Shown here: piece after piece, positions 25,228-35,017 of the stretch
Numbering within the stretch: the first letter of the stretch is position 1
Layout of the letters: each line of letters opens with the position of its first letter
DNA from: Pseudomonas putida
Lineage (GTDB): Bacteria > Pseudomonadota > Gammaproteobacteria > Pseudomonadales > Pseudomonadaceae
Direction: 5' to 3'
NCBI RefSeq assembly: GCF_030159595.1
Contig: NZ_BSKJ01000003.1
Location: 248,001-312,000 of the forward strand
DNA: 64,000 nucleotides
Notes under the pieces: generated by a model
What the model saw: the letters and a program-made list of their open reading frames with translations, nothing else
The model's database searches: none
Told to the model about the DNA's origin: nothing
Program-made: the position numbers and the translations under genes

Positions 25228-25847
25228 GCTTGCGCCAGCACTTCACCCAGCAACGCGTCCAACTCGATCAGCCCACCCTCGAATTCATCCATCGCATCCA
25301 GTACTGCCTCACGGAAATACGCCAACGACGCCCGATCAAACAACAGCTGCAACCCCGGCCGCTCTTCAGTCCCCACATTCACCACGATCACATTGAGCCG
25401 CGCCGCCGAGGTCTGCGCCACGGCGCCGATAGGAAATGCCTGTAAACGCAGATCAACGCCGCACAACTTGGCCATCACCGCACTGCCATGTGCCCCTGAC
25501 AGCTGCAGCCAGGCATGGCTGTCCTGACGCGGCAGCAGGTAGTTGCGCTGGCCATCCTGCACCCACTCGGCCTCTATGGCAGCCACTTGCGCGCCTTTGT
25601 CAGCCAGGCTGCCCAGCAGCAGGTACTCGGTCTGCGACAACCGCGCTACCCAGCCGCCGTCGTCCTGGCGCACGGCCTGGTTCGGCTGCTGCGGCAAGTG
25701 GTAGCCACGTTGCAGCAGATAGGCAGCACTGTCGCCGCCGCGAAACCCGACCCGCGCCACATCGGTCAGGTCGGTCAATGCACAGGTAGGCAACAGCTCG
25801 GCCCGCGGGCGGCGAGGGACAAACACGTTGGCTTGCAAACTGGTCAT
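25224..25847 (-). CDS. soxG: Sarcosine oxidase gamma subunit
   Basis: Small subunit (207 residues) of the heterotetrameric sarcosine oxidase, with the GcvT-like fold and no known cofactor. Conserved marks are LTDLTDVARVGFRGGDSAAYL, VARLSQTEYLLLGSL and GSAVMAKLCGVDLRLQAFPIG in short pieces. It is the last gene of the purU-folD-soxBDAG operon, starting 3 nt after the soxA stop. Confidence 0.93.
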   Translation of the reverse strand: MTSLQANVFVPRRPRAELLPTCALTDLTDVARVGFRGGDSAAYLLQRGYHLPQQPNQAVRQDDGGWVARLSQTEYLLLGSLADKGAQVAAIEAEWVQDGQRNYLLPRQDSHAWLQLSGAHGSAVMAKLCGVDLRLQAFPIGAVAQTSAARLNVIVVNVGTEERPGLQLLFDRASLAYFREAVLDAMDEFEGGLIELDALLGEVLAQA

Positions 25848-25850
25848 GGT

Positions 25851-28754
25851 TCAGAGCTCCTGGCGCAGGTTGTCGGGGTCGTGGAACGGCAGCTGCACTA
25901 CCTTGGCGTGCACCATCGCACCGCCCTCCACGCGGATCGGGATGTGCATACCCGGGGTGGCCTGATGGGCGCCGGCATAGGCCAGGCCGATGATCTGCCC
26001 GAGGGTTTGCGAGTACTCGCAGGAAGTGACGTTGCCGCTGATGTCTGGCCCGTCCAGCACCAGGTGTCCCTCCAGCGGCTGAGGGCTGCCCTTGGGCAGG
26101 GTGAAACCGACCAGCTTGCGCTTGAGCGGCTGCGCTTCAAGGATTTCGATGGAGCGCTTGCCGACGAAGAACGGCTTCTTGCGGCCGATGGCCCACTGCA
26201 TGTCGATCTCTGCCGGGTGGGTCATGCCGTCGGTGTCCTGGCTGATGATCACATGGCCTTTTTCCAGGCGCAGCAGGCGTTGCGTCTCGACGCCGAAGGG
26301 GCGAATGCCCAGGCCCGCACCAGCCTGCATCAGGGCGTCCCACAGGTGTTCGGCATGGCGCGCCGGCACATGCACTTCATAGCCCAACTCACCGACGAAA
26401 CCGACCCGCAGGATGCGCGCGGGGATACCGGCCACCTTGCCCAGGCGCACGCCCAGGTACGGGAAGGCCTCGGCCGACAACTCGACATCGTCACACACTT
26501 TGGCCAGCACCTGGCGTGACAGCGGCCCGGCCAGGTTAACGGCAGCCAGGGCGGCGGTGACGTTGGTGATGTCCACGTCCAGGCGCCACTGCGCGTTCCA
26601 CTTCAGCATCTGCTGGTAGATGCGGTCGACGCCGCTGGTGGTGGCGGTGACATAGAAGTGTTGCTCGCCCAGGCGCGCGCAGACGCCATCGTCGATCACC
26701 ACGCCGTGCTCGTTGGTCATCAGCGCGTATCGGGTGCGGCCGATGGGCAGCTTGGCAAAGCCAAAGGTGTACAGGCGCTCCAGCAGTTCGGCGGCGTCCG
26801 GACCGCGTACGTCCAGGCCACCCAGGGTGGAAACGTCGATCAGGCCGACCTTCTCGCGCACATGGCGAGCTTCTTCCTGCATGCAACGCTCGCGGTCTTC
26901 GGGTTTGCCGTAGTAGGCCGGGCGTTGCCAGATACCCGCGGGCATCATCTTCGCGCCAGCTTGCAGGTGACGACGATGCATCGGTGTTTGCCGGTAGGGG
27001 TCGAAGGCGCGCCCTGCGACGTGTGCCAGCTTTTCGGCCTGGAACGGTGGCCGGGCGGTGGTCACCCCGGTTTCGCTGATGCTGCGACGGGTGGCATCGG
27101 CCACCAGGCGTGCAGTGGGCAGCGCCGAGTGGCGGCCCTGGGACGGGCCCATGCCGACGGTGGAGAAGCGCTTGACCAGCTGCACGTCTTGGTAGCCGCT
27201 GCGGGTGGCGTTGACGATATCGCGCACTTGCAAGTCTTCGTCGAAGTCGACGAAATCCTTGCCCTTGGGGTGGGGGAAGATCGGCCAGGGGAAATTGACC
27301 TTGGCTTCGGCGCTGAGCACCGATTGCGCTGGCGTTTGCAGACCTAGCGCGGCCACCGCTTCAGCGGCCCCGCGTGTGGCATCGGCCAGCACGTTGGCCA
27401 GTGCGTGACGGCCGTTCGCGGAGCCTACGACATCCAGCCCGGCCGGCAGGTTGCTGATGGCGAACTCATCACGGTTGACGTCATAGGCCAGTTTACCTCC
27501 GGCCTGGCACAGCAACTGGTACACCGGCATGTAGCCCGCCGACATGCACAGCAGGTCGCAAGCCAGGCGCAGCCCGTGCGGGCCGACCTTGCCCTGGCCG
27601 GTGATCGGGCGAATGTCCACGCCGCTGACGTGGCGCATGCCCGCTTCGTGCTGCGCTTCATACACGGTGCTGCCCAGGTGCACGGGGATATCGCGGCGCT
27701 TCAGTTCAGCGGCCAGCGCGGCATCGGCCGGCGCCGCGCGCATGTCGACCACGGCGGCCACGGCCACGCCTTGCTCTTGCAGGTCCAGGGCGGCGAGGTA
27801 GCCGTCGTCGTGGCCGGTGAGGATCACCGCGCGCTGCCCTGGTTTGACCGCGTACAGCTTCATCAGCCGCTGGGCTGCGCTGGTCAGCATCACCCCCGGT
27901 AGGTCGTTGTTGCGGAACACCACCGGCTGGTCGAACGAACCGGCCGCCACCAGGCAGCGGCTGGCGCGCACCTTGTACAGGCGTTTGTGCTGGATCACCG
28001 GCAGGTAGTTGTCGGTGAACCAGCCATTGCAGGTGGCCTCCAGCAGCACCTGGATATTCGGGTGGCCCTCGATGGCGGCCAGCAGTTCCTGACGCAGGCT
28101 GGCGGCACGGGTGCCGGCGATGTCGAAGCGGGCGTAGGTGAGCGAGCCGCCCAGCACCGGCTGTTGTTCGATCAGCAGCACCTTGGCCCCGGCATTGGCC
28201 GCGTCCAGCGCGGCGCGCAGGCCGGCGGGGCCGCCGCCGATGACTGCCACATCAACAAACAGATAGGCTTTGTCGTAGTACTGCGGCTTGAATCCCAGGT
28301 CGAGCACGCCCAGGCCGGCCTTCTTGCGAATCAGCGGCTCCCACACTTTCCACATGCCCTTGGGCTTGTAGAACGAGCGGTAGTAGAAGCCCACCGGCAT
28401 GAAGCGCGAGAACTTGCCCAGGTAGGCGTCGCGGTCATGCTCCAGGCTGCCGTTGAAGTTCTGCCCCTCGACCACCTGGCCGTCGCGGACGGGCTCCAGG
28501 TCGGCCAGCACGTTGGGCTCTTCAGGCAACTGCACCAGGGTGTTGGCATCCTGCCCGGCCATGCTCAGCGGGCCGCGTGGGCGATGGTATTTGAACGAAC
28601 GCGACAGCAACCAGCGGCCGTTGCCGAGCAGGGCGCTGGCAATGGTGTCACCGGCAAAACCCAGGCATGCCTGGCCGTCGAACTGGAAGCGCACGGGCTG
28701 CTCGCGGTCGATCAGCAGGCCCATGGGCGCGGGGAGGCGAGTGTGGCTGTTCAT
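25851..28754 (-). CDS. soxA: Sarcosine oxidase alpha subunit
   Basis: Large subunit of 967 residues, a little shorter than the usual 1000. The N-terminal part (1-100) is a ferredoxin-like 2Fe-2S-type fold without cluster (FKYHRPRGPLSMAGQDANTL). The NAD-binding Rossmann domain has VAVIGGGPAGLRAALDAANAG near residue 170. The C-terminal third (about 590-967) is a GcvT-like folate-binding domain (RFGFAKLPIGRTRYALM-type region, GVETQRLLRLEKGH). The enzyme oxidises sarcosine to glycine; the released formaldehyde is captured on tetrahydrofolate in this subunit. The ATG overlaps the soxD stop by 4 nt. Confidence 0.95.
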   Translation of the reverse strand: MNSHTRLPAPMGLLIDREQPVRFQFDGQACLGFAGDTIASALLGNGRWLLSRSFKYHRPRGPLSMAGQDANTLVQLPEEPNVLADLEPVRDGQVVEGQNFNGSLEHDRDAYLGKFSRFMPVGFYYRSFYKPKGMWKVWEPLIRKKAGLGVLDLGFKPQYYDKAYLFVDVAVIGGGPAGLRAALDAANAGAKVLLIEQQPVLGGSLTYARFDIAGTRAASLRQELLAAIEGHPNIQVLLEATCNGWFTDNYLPVIQHKRLYKVRASRCLVAAGSFDQPVVFRNNDLPGVMLTSAAQRLMKLYAVKPGQRAVILTGHDDGYLAALDLQEQGVAVAAVVDMRAAPADAALAAELKRRDIPVHLGSTVYEAQHEAGMRHVSGVDIRPITGQGKVGPHGLRLACDLLCMSAGYMPVYQLLCQAGGKLAYDVNRDEFAISNLPAGLDVVGSANGRHALANVLADATRGAAEAVAALGLQTPAQSVLSAEAKVNFPWPIFPHPKGKDFVDFDEDLQVRDIVNATRSGYQDVQLVKRFSTVGMGPSQGRHSALPTARLVADATRRSISETGVTTARPPFQAEKLAHVAGRAFDPYRQTPMHRRHLQAGAKMMPAGIWQRPAYYGKPEDRERCMQEEARHVREKVGLIDVSTLGGLDVRGPDAAELLERLYTFGFAKLPIGRTRYALMTNEHGVVIDDGVCARLGEQHFYVTATTSGVDRIYQQMLKWNAQWRLDVDITNVTAALAAVNLAGPLSRQVLAKVCDDVELSAEAFPYLGVRLGKVAGIPARILRVGFVGELGYEVHVPARHAEHLWDALMQAGAGLGIRPFGVETQRLLRLEKGHVIISQDTDGMTHPAEIDMQWAIGRKKPFFVGKRSIEILEAQPLKRKLVGFTLPKGSPQPLEGHLVLDGPDISGNVTSCEYSQTLGQIIGLAYAGAHQATPGMHIPIRVEGGAMVHAKVVQLPFHDPDNLRQEL

Positions 28755-29056
28755 CCGGCGATCTCCGGGGTGGCGGCGGGGGTGAAGTCGACGCGGCGGT
28801 CGAACAGTGCTTTCGGGTCGAAGGTGCGCAGCACCTGGTCGCTTACCGTGTGACGCTCAGCCAGGAACCAGTAGCTGGAAGCGTTGTGCAGCCACCACTC
28901 GGTCACCACCCCGGCCAGGTTGTCGCTGTTGAACACATAGTCGGCCCACTCGGCATCGCTGCAGGCGGCCGGGTCGGGCATGTGCTTGAATTCGCCGCCG
29001 TAGGTGAACTCGCTGATGTTGCGCGGGCCATTCAAGGGGCAGGTCAGGATCTTCAT
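28751..29056 (-). CDS. soxD: Sarcosine oxidase delta subunit
   Basis: Subunit of 101 residues, the usual size. It begins MKILTCPLNGPRNISEF and continues YGGEFKHMPDP and WADYVFNSDNLAGVVTEWW, HNASSYWFLAERHTV. The N-terminal cysteine and nearby histidines belong to the zinc-binding site known for this subunit. Translationally coupled to soxA by a 4-nt overlap. Confidence 0.94.
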   Translation of the reverse strand: MKILTCPLNGPRNISEFTYGGEFKHMPDPAACSDAEWADYVFNSDNLAGVVTEWWLHNASSYWFLAERHTVSDQVLRTFDPKALFDRRVDFTPAATPEIAG

Positions 29057-29067
29057 CGTCGTTGCTC

Positions 29068-30309
29068 CTAGTGGCTGGCCGCAGTGGCGCCCATTTCATT
29101 GACTTGCTGAAAGCGGCTGAAGCGCTCCAGGGCGAAGGGGGCGATCATTTCGGGTACCTTGCCGCCGCTGGCGACCAGCTCGGCCATGGTCTTGCCGCAA
29201 ATCGGCGTGGCCTTGAAGCCCCAGGTGCCCCAGCCGGCATCCAGGTAATAGTTGTCGACCGGCGACAGGCCCATGATCGGACTGTAGTCGGGGGTCATGT
29301 CGGTGCTGCCGGCCCACTGGCGCATCAGCTTGGCGTTGGCCATGAACGGGAACATCTCGATGGCGTGAGCCAGCAAGCTTTCCTTGAGGTCGAGGGTGGA
29401 GCGGGTGTTGTAGAGCGGATAAGGGTCGGAGCCGCCGCCAAAGACGATTTCGCCACGGCTAGTCTGCTGCACATAGCAGTGCAGCGCCGAAGAGCTCACC
29501 AGCGGGTCCAGGAACGGTTTGAACGGCTGGGTAACCATGGCCTGCAACGGGTAGGTGTGGATCGGCGCACGGATGCCGGCCTTGGCCATCAACAGCGAAC
29601 TGGCGCCGGCTACTGCTTGCACCACGCAGCCGCACTGTACGGTGCCGCGATTGGTCTTGACTGCTTCGATGCGGCCATTGCGAATCAGCAGGTCTTGTAC
29701 TTCGGTCAGCGGGTGGATCTCCACACCGCGCTTGGCCGCCTGCTTGGCGTAGCCCCAGGCCACCGCGTCATGGCGTGCAGTGGCACCGTCGATGTGCCAC
29801 AGGCCAGCCAGCACCGGCAGGTGGCCGGGGTCGAGGTTGAGGCTGGGCACCAGTTCGCGAATCTGTTGGCGGTCGATCATTTCGGTGCGCCCGCCAAAGT
29901 GCTTGTTGACCTCTGCACGCTGGCGGAAGGCGCGCACGGTGGCATCGGTGTGCGCCAGGGTCAGCTGGCCGCGCTCGGAATACATGATGTTGAAGTCGAA
30001 CTCGTTCGACAGGTTCTGGAACATGCGCACCGACTCGGCGTAAAAGCGCACGCCCTCGCTGGTGAGGTAGTTGGAGCGGATCACCGCCGTGTTGCGTGCG
30101 GTGTTGCCACCGCCCAGATAGGCCTTTTCCAACACGGCGACGTTGGTCACGCCGTGGTATTTGGCCAGGTAATAGGCAATGGCCAGGCCGTGGCCGCCGC
30201 CGCCAATGATCACCACGTCATAGCGTGGCTTGAGTTCGCACGGTGGCGGCAGGTCGACCTCCACCGGGTAATCGGCGCTCAGGCCGTATTTCAGCAGGGC
30301 GAAAGGCAT
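29068..30309 (-). CDS. soxB: Sarcosine oxidase beta subunit
   Basis: FAD/FMN-carrying catalytic subunit of 413 residues. The dinucleotide motif [19 protein letters not shown] is at residues 32-50. [18 protein letters not shown] follows, and the histidine for covalent FMN attachment is probably H180 in [11 protein letters not shown]. The C-terminal [17 protein letters not shown] is typical. It oxidises sarcosine and passes electrons through FMN to oxygen. The gene starts 19 nt inside the end of folD, an unusual tight link between folate and sarcosine genes. Confidence 0.95.
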   Translation of the reverse strand: MPFALLKYGLSADYPVEVDLPPPCELKPRYDVVIIGGGGHGLAIAYYLAKYHGVTNVAVLEKAYLGGGNTARNTAVIRSNYLTSEGVRFYAESVRMFQNLSNEFDFNIMYSERGQLTLAHTDATVRAFRQRAEVNKHFGGRTEMIDRQQIRELVPSLNLDPGHLPVLAGLWHIDGATARHDAVAWGYAKQAAKRGVEIHPLTEVQDLLIRNGRIEAVKTNRGTVQCGCVVQAVAGASSLLMAKAGIRAPIHTYPLQAMVTQPFKPFLDPLVSSSALHCYVQQTSRGEIVFGGGSDPYPLYNTRSTLDLKESLLAHAIEMFPFMANAKLMRQWAGSTDMTPDYSPIMGLSPVDNYYLDAGWGTWGFKATPICGKTMAELVASGGKVPEMIAPFALERFSRFQQVNEMGATAASH

Positions 30310-31202
30310 GCGGTGCGCTCCTGGTGGGCGGCCTGTTGCTGCAGGTCGAGGGCGATCAGGGTGTTTTTCATCAGGTAGGCGATGGTCATCGGGCCGACGC
30401 CACCCGGTACCGGAGTAATGCCGGCCACCTGGGGCAGGGCGGCGGCGAAGTCGACATCGCCGACCAGGCGGCTGTGGCCGCCTTCATCAATGCGGTTGAT
30501 GCCGACGTCGATCACCACCGCGCCGGGTTTCAACCAGTCGGCGCCGATCAAGCGCGGTTTTCCTACTGCTGCCACCAGAATGTCGGCCTGGCGGCACAGC
30601 GCCGGCAGGTCGTGGCTGCGCGAATGCACCACCGTCACTGTGCAGTCGGCCTGCAGCAGCAGGGCAGCCATGGGTTTTCCGACGATGTTCGAGCGGCCCA
30701 CCACCACCGCATGTTTGCCACGCAGGTCGCCACAGGCGTCGCGCAGCAGGCGCATGCAGCCGCTTGGCGTGCACGGGGTGAGCACATCGCGGCCCTGGGC
30801 CAGGCCGCCGACGTTTTCGCTGTGGAAGCCGTCCACGTCTTTAAGCGGGCGGATGGCCTGCAATACACGGTGCTCGTCGATGTGCGCGGGCAGCGGCAGT
30901 TGCACGAGGATGCCGTTCACTTCGGTGTCGCGGTTCAGGCGATCAATCAGTGTCAGTAACTCGGCCTGGGTGGTATCGGCGGGCAGGCGATGTTCCAGCG
31001 AGCGGATGCCCACTTCCTCGGCGCGCAGCACTTTATTACGCACATACACCTGGCTGGCGGCATCGGCACCCACCAGCACCACGGCCAAGCCCGGCTGCAC
31101 ACCGCCCTGGCGCAGCTCCTGCACCTGCTCGCGCACCTCGGCCAGCACCCGCGCGGCGGTGGCCTTGCCGTCGATCAGCTTGACGCTGGGAATAGTGTTC
31201 AT
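30291..31202 (-). CDS. folD: Bifunctional methylene-tetrahydrofolate dehydrogenase/cyclohydrolase
   Basis: Cytoplasmic enzyme of 303 residues. The start at 31202 overlaps the purU stop as ATGA. Catalytic landmarks are the [14 protein letters not shown] lysine region, [14 protein letters not shown], the [14 protein letters not shown] loop, the NADP motif [15 protein letters not shown] and [11 protein letters not shown]. It oxidises methylene-tetrahydrofolate to formyl-tetrahydrofolate, here made by sarcosine oxidation. The protein has about 15 extra C-terminal residues ([16 protein letters not shown]) over the 288 of E. coli FolD, created by the reading frame running into soxB. It is a second, operon-specific FolD, judged by context. 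Confidence 0.94.
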   Translation of the reverse strand: MNTIPSVKLIDGKATAARVLAEVREQVQELRQGGVQPGLAVVLVGADAASQVYVRNKVLRAEEVGIRSLEHRLPADTTQAELLTLIDRLNRDTEVNGILVQLPLPAHIDEHRVLQAIRPLKDVDGFHSENVGGLAQGRDVLTPCTPSGCMRLLRDACGDLRGKHAVVVGRSNIVGKPMAALLLQADCTVTVVHSRSHDLPALCRQADILVAAVGKPRLIGADWLKPGAVVIDVGINRIDEGGHSRLVGDVDFAAALPQVAGITPVPGGVGPMTIAYLMKNTLIALDLQQQAAHQERTACLSPC

Positions 31203-32065
31203 TTGAAGATCACCGTGCGGTCGTGGTTCAGGAACACCCGGTGCTCGAGGTGGTACTTCACAGCGCGGGACAGGGCGATGGTTTCGGTGTCGCGACCGAT
31301 GGCTACCAGGGCGTCCGGGGCGTAGGCGTGGTCCACGCGCTGCACTTCCTGCTCGATGATCGGGCCTTCGTCCAGGTCGCTGGTCACATAGTGGGCGGTG
31401 GCTCCGATCAGCTTGACCCCGCGCTGGTAGGCTTGGTGGTAGGGCTTGGCGCCTTTGAAACCGGGCAGGAAGGAGTGATGGATGTTGATCGCCCGGCCTG
31501 ACAGCTGGCGGCACAGGTCGTCGGAGAGGATCTGCATGTAGCGCGCCAGCACCACCAGTTCGGTGCCGGTGTCCTCGACGATGCGTAGCAGCGCAGCTTC
31601 CTGCTCGGCCTTGGTTTCCTTGGTAACCGGCAGGTAGACGAAGCGAATGCCCTGGCGCTCGGCCATAGGGCGCAGGTCCAGGTGGTTGGAGACCACGGCG
31701 GTGATCTGCATGTCCAGCTCGCCCTTGGCGTGGCGGTACAGCAGGTCGGACAGGCAGTGATCGAACTTGCTCACCATCAGCAGCACGCGCATCGGTCGGG
31801 CGCTGCTGTGCAGGCTCCACTGCATATCGAAGCGTTTGGCCACGTCGGCAAAGCCGGCCTCCAGCTGCGGCGTGTCCCCCGTGGTGCCGGTGTTGTAGCG
31901 GAACACGGCGCGCATGAAAAAGCGCCCGTTGTCCTCGTCGTCGAACTGCGCCATCTCGCTGATGTAGCAACCGTGCTCGGCCAGGTAAGTGGTCACCGCA
32001 GCGACGATGCCGGACACGGCCGGGCAACTGACGCGCAGGATGAAGTGATCGGGAGCGGGGTGCAT
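31199..32065 (-). CDS. purU: Formyltetrahydrofolate deformylase
   Basis: Hydrolase of 288 residues, first gene of the operon. The ATG at 32065 is chosen because it gives [16 protein letters not shown], the expected ACT-domain start; the frame is open further upstream. The N-terminal ACT domain (1-80) is followed by a formyltransferase domain with RYMQILSD, the catalytic [11 protein letters not shown] and the acid in [14 protein letters not shown]. It releases formate from formyl-tetrahydrofolate and regenerates free folate. Together with FolD and SoxBDAG it converts the methyl group of sarcosine to formate. Confidence 0.95.
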   Translation of the reverse strand: MHPAPDHFILRVSCPAVSGIVAAVTTYLAEHGCYISEMAQFDDEDNGRFFMRAVFRYNTGTTGDTPQLEAGFADVAKRFDMQWSLHSSARPMRVLLMVSKFDHCLSDLLYRHAKGELDMQITAVVSNHLDLRPMAERQGIRFVYLPVTKETKAEQEAALLRIVEDTGTELVVLARYMQILSDDLCRQLSGRAINIHHSFLPGFKGAKPYHQAYQRGVKLIGATAHYVTSDLDEGPIIEQEVQRVDHAYAPDALVAIGRDTETIALSRAVKYHLEHRVFLNHDRTVIFK

Positions 32066-32276
32066 GTCGGATAGGCCTCGTGATGGAGTGGGGCAGGTCG
32101 GGCACAAGGGCAAAAGAAGCTTCGCGAGAAGGCGAAGTGGTGTTTCTTGGTAGGAATATAAATTTCCTTTAGGCGATTTATAGGCGAAGTGAGGGGTGCC
32201 GGTCTAGGGGTTTGTGAAATTTTTTATCCTGACAGGAAAGTTTTTTGAGGGGGCTTTGTAGGTCTATGCTTGCTCC

Positions 32277-32678
32277 ATGACCACTCCACCCCCTTTGCGC
32301 CAACCATGCCCCCCTGGTGCCTGCGACTGCGGCCGCGAACATCTGGCCGAGCATCCACAGGCTGCACAGCGCATCCTGCTACTGACCCGTCAGGAAGAGA
32401 AACGCCTGCTCGAACGCCTGGAAAACCTAAAGGATCTGGAGGACCTGCAACGCCTGCAGCAACGGATGTTCGACAATCTTGGCATCCGCGTGCACATCGC
32501 ACCCGGGTTCAACGAAGTGCGCACCATGCGCGGCATTGTCATCGAACTGGATGATCAGCCAGGGCTGTGCCGCAGGACCCGGCAATCGATCCCGGCAGCG
32601 ATCCGGCGTGGGCTGGAACGCAATCCGCAAGTGGCCTTCCGCCTGCTCGACACATACGACCTGTTGCGTGATGCCTGA
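32277..32678 (+). CDS. Conserved Pseudomonas hypothetical protein next to pyoverdine genes
   Basis: Protein of 133 residues with no domain I can name. It has an acidic and leucine-rich helical middle (TRQEEKRLLERLENLKDLED, about residues 37-56, likely coiled coil), a cysteine-containing N-terminus (PCPPGACDCG) and a C-terminal IPAAIRRGLERNPQVAFRLL. The mbtH-like gene begins 90 nt downstream in the same direction, as in P. putida KT2440-type pyoverdine loci. The 211-nt gap upstream, shared with purU, is AT-rich near the gene, but no PvdS box with the right spacing was found. Confidence 0.75.
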   Translation: MTTPPPLRQPCPPGACDCGREHLAEHPQAAQRILLLTRQEEKRLLERLENLKDLEDLQRLQQRMFDNLGIRVHIAPGFNEVRTMRGIVIELDDQPGLCRRTRQSIPAAIRRGLERNPQVAFRLLDTYDLLRDA

Positions 32679-32768
32679 AACGTTAATTTTTCGGCGGCTG
32701 GTTACGTCTACTTGAAAGCCCCCCTGCGCCAGGCGCGCAGCGGCACCCATCATTCAAGGAGACAGGCA

Positions 32769-32990
32769 ATGACTTCCGTTTTCGACCGCGACGATATCCA
32801 GTTCCAGGTAGTGGTCAACCACGAAGAGCAATACTCGATCTGGCCCGACTACAAGGCCATCCCCAACGGTTGGCGTGCCGTGGGCAAGAGCGGCCTGAAG
32901 AAGGACTGCCTGGCTTACATCGATGAGGTGTGGACCGACATGCGCCCGCTGAGCCTGCGCCAGAAAATGGCCGAAGCCGCCGCCCAGTGA
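32769..32990 (+). CDS. MbtH-like NRPS accessory protein
   Basis: Protein of 73 residues with the full MbtH signature: [40 protein letters not shown] and [14 protein letters not shown] in short pieces. MbtH proteins bind NRPS adenylation domains and are needed for their activity; here the partner is presumably the pyoverdine synthetase encoded elsewhere. The start has an AAGGAGACAGGCA leader. The stop overlaps the GTG start of the thioesterase gene as GTGA. Confidence 0.95.
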   Translation: MTSVFDRDDIQFQVVVNHEEQYSIWPDYKAIPNGWRAVGKSGLKKDCLAYIDEVWTDMRPLSLRQKMAEAAAQ

Positions 32991-33706
32991 CGGCACTGAA
33001 CCTGCTGTGCCTGCCGTATTCCGGGGCCAGTGCGATGGTTTACAGCCGCTGGCGGCGCAAGCTGCCAGCGTGGTTGCAGGTGCGCCCGGTAGAGCTGCCC
33101 GGGCGTGGCGCGCGCATGGCTGAACCGTTGTACACCGACATGCAGGCGCTGGCCCGGCAACTGGCCGCCGAGCAACGCCTGGCGGCCAATGGGCCCTATG
33201 CGTTGCTCGGCCATAGCCTGGGTGCGTTGCTGGCCTTCGAGCTGGCCCATGAACTGCAAGCGCTGGGCTGCCCGCCGCCACTGGCGTTGTTCGCCTGCGG
33301 TACAGCAGCGCCGACCCGGCGTGAGGATTACGACGGCAAGAACTGGCGCGAGCCCAAGAGTGATGACGAGCTGATCAGCGAGTTGCGCGAGCTTCAGGGC
33401 ACGCCCGAGGAAGTGTTGGCCAACGCCGAGCTGATGAGCCTGACCTTGCCAACCTTGCGCGCGGACTTTTTGCTCTGCGGCACCTACGCCTACCGCCAGC
33501 GACCGGCGTTGCAGTGCCCATTGCATGTGCTGGGCGGAGCGGACGACCGCGCCAACGACGACCAACTGCAGGCCTGGGGCAAGGAAACCCACGGCACGTT
33601 TTCGCTGCGGATGTTCCCGGGTGGCCACTTCTTCATCCATGAGCACGAAGACGCCGTGCTCGACGCGCTGACCGCATCGCTGCAGCCGCTTCGGCTGTCT
33701 GCCTGA
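32987..33706 (+). CDS. Type II thioesterase (PvdG-like)
   Basis: Alpha/beta hydrolase of 239 residues that removes misprimed acyl groups from NRPS carrier domains. It starts with GTG at 32987, coupled to mbtH. Motifs are [19 protein letters not shown], the nucleophile elbow [14 protein letters not shown] (GHSLG), the [14 protein letters not shown] acid and the [10 protein letters not shown] histidine. Its position after mbtH matches the pyoverdine gene order of P. putida. The synthetase genes themselves are not in the window. Confidence 0.92.
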   Translation: MTALNLLCLPYSGASAMVYSRWRRKLPAWLQVRPVELPGRGARMAEPLYTDMQALARQLAAEQRLAANGPYALLGHSLGALLAFELAHELQALGCPPPLALFACGTAAPTRREDYDGKNWREPKSDDELISELRELQGTPEEVLANAELMSLTLPTLRADFLLCGTYAYRQRPALQCPLHVLGGADDRANDDQLQAWGKETHGTFSLRMFPGGHFFIHEHEDAVLDALTASLQPLRLSA

Positions 33707-33762
33707 TTGACGTCACCCCTTGCCTGAGGGAGGCTAGGCCTTTTTCAGGCAGGAGGCAGACA

Positions 33763-33813
33763 ATGCTGATCAATCCACACAAGGCCGCACTGCTGGTCGG
33801 TGAGCAGCCCTGA
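33763..33813 (+). pseudogene. 16-codon ORF, possible remnant of an isochorismatase-family gene or leader peptide
   Basis: MLINPHKAALLVGEQP follows an AGGAGG ribosome site at good spacing. Its TGA overlaps the CTG proposed as start of the next gene (CTGA). The first dozen residues resemble the conserved N-terminus of isochorismatase-type hydrolases (MLINPxKxALLVIDxQ), recalled from memory. It is therefore either a truncated gene remnant or a coupling leader. Confidence 0.35.
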
Positions 33814-34892
33814 ACGGCCGGTTACTGGCTGCCGGGTTGATGACCCTGGCGCTGCTGCAAGGCTGCGTCGGGCACCGTGAGGAAGCGCCCGAGGCGGACC
33901 CGGCCAAGGTCCGTGCGCAACTGTTGCGGCTATTGCCGGCTCAGACCAAGGACCGCGAGGGCTGGGCCAGGGACATTCAGGTGGCGTTCGAAGCCCAGCG
34001 CATTACCCCAAGCAAAAGCAACCTGTGCGCGGTGCTGGCCGTGACTGAACAGGAGTCCACTTTCAGCGCCGACCCGCGGGTACCCAACCTGGGGCGTATC
34101 GCCCGCGAGGAAATCGACCGCCGCGCCGCGCGCCTGCATATCCCCAAGCCGTTGGTCGATGGTGCACTGAAGACACCGTCGGGAAACGGCCAAAGCTACC
34201 AGCAGCGCTTGCAGGCAGTGCGCAGCGAGAAGCAGTTGAGCGAGCTGTATGACGAGGTGATAGCCCGTGTGCCGTTGGGCAAGACGTTACTGGGCGGGCT
34301 CAACCCGGTGCATACCGGTGGGCCGATGCAGGTCAGCATCGACTTTGCTGAAAAGCACGCACAGGGTTACCCCTACAGCCACGATGGCAGCATTCGTCAG
34401 GAGGTGTTCAGCCGGCGCGGTGGCATGTACTTCGGTATTGCCCACCTGTTGGGCTACCCGGTCAACTACGAGCGCCAGCTTTACCGTTTTGCCGACTTCA
34501 ACGCCGGTTGGTACGCCAGCCGTAACGCGGCCTTCCAGGCGGCACTGAGCAAGGCGACTGGCGTGACGCTGGCCTTGGATGGCGACCTTATTGCGCCGGG
34601 GGCGATCATGCCGGGGAGTACTGAACTGGCTGCGCGCAAGCTGGGGGTGAAGCTGGGGCTGCGTAATCCGCAGATTCGCAGCCAGCTCGAAGAGGGCGAC
34701 AGTTTGGCGTTCGAGGACAGCAAGCTGTACAGCGGAGTGTTTGCCTTGGCAGATGCCAAGGCTGGCAAGCCGGTGCCACGGGCGGTGTTGCCGGGGATCG
34801 AGCTGAAGAGCCCGAAGATCACCCGCAAGCTGACCACGGCGTGGTTTGCCGGGCGGGTTGATGAGCGCTACCAGCGGTGTATGAAGCGGTAG
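33810..34892 (+). CDS. DUF1615 family lipoprotein
   Basis: Envelope protein of about 360 residues. The first in-frame ATG (33840) would leave only eight residues before the lipobox cysteine. A start at CTG 33810 gives MNGRLLAAGLMTLALLQGC, a textbook lipoprotein signal with lipobox LQGC, preceded by GGTGAG. I therefore propose the non-standard CTG start, or an ATG-to-CTG change; TTG 33837 is the fallback. The mature domain contains QESTFSADPRVPNLGRIARE, PLGKTLLGGLNPVHTGGPM, SRRGGMYFGIAHLLGYP and FADFNAGWYASRNAAFQ in pieces, which is the DUF1615 family. The function of the family is unknown; the fold may be related to lytic transglycosylases. Confidence 0.75.
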   Translation: MNGRLLAAGLMTLALLQGCVGHREEAPEADPAKVRAQLLRLLPAQTKDREGWARDIQVAFEAQRITPSKSNLCAVLAVTEQESTFSADPRVPNLGRIAREEIDRRAARLHIPKPLVDGALKTPSGNGQSYQQRLQAVRSEKQLSELYDEVIARVPLGKTLLGGLNPVHTGGPMQVSIDFAEKHAQGYPYSHDGSIRQEVFSRRGGMYFGIAHLLGYPVNYERQLYRFADFNAGWYASRNAAFQAALSKATGVTLALDGDLIAPGAIMPGSTELAARKLGVKLGLRNPQIRSQLEEGDSLAFEDSKLYSGVFALADAKAGKPVPRAVLPGIELKSPKITRKLTTAWFAGRVDERYQRCMKR

Positions 34893-34910
34893 CTGGGTAT
34901 TGGCTGTACC

Positions 34911-35004
34911 GGCCTCTTCGCGGCTAAAGCCGCTCCCACAGGAATTTCACCGGGCCATAACGCTGCACGGTCTCTGTGGGAGCGGCTTTAGCCGCGAAGA
35001 GGCC
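34911..35004. repeat. perfect inverted repeat (REP-like) between convergent genes
   Basis: Two perfect 31-nt inverted arms (34911-34941 and 34974-35004) contain GCGGCTAAAGCCGCTCCCAC, a widespread Pseudomonas REP type different from the one at 1879 and 20110. It separates the DUF1615 gene from the end of the fpv operon and can terminate both. Confidence 0.85.
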
Positions 35005-35017
35005 AGCACAGGCGGCA

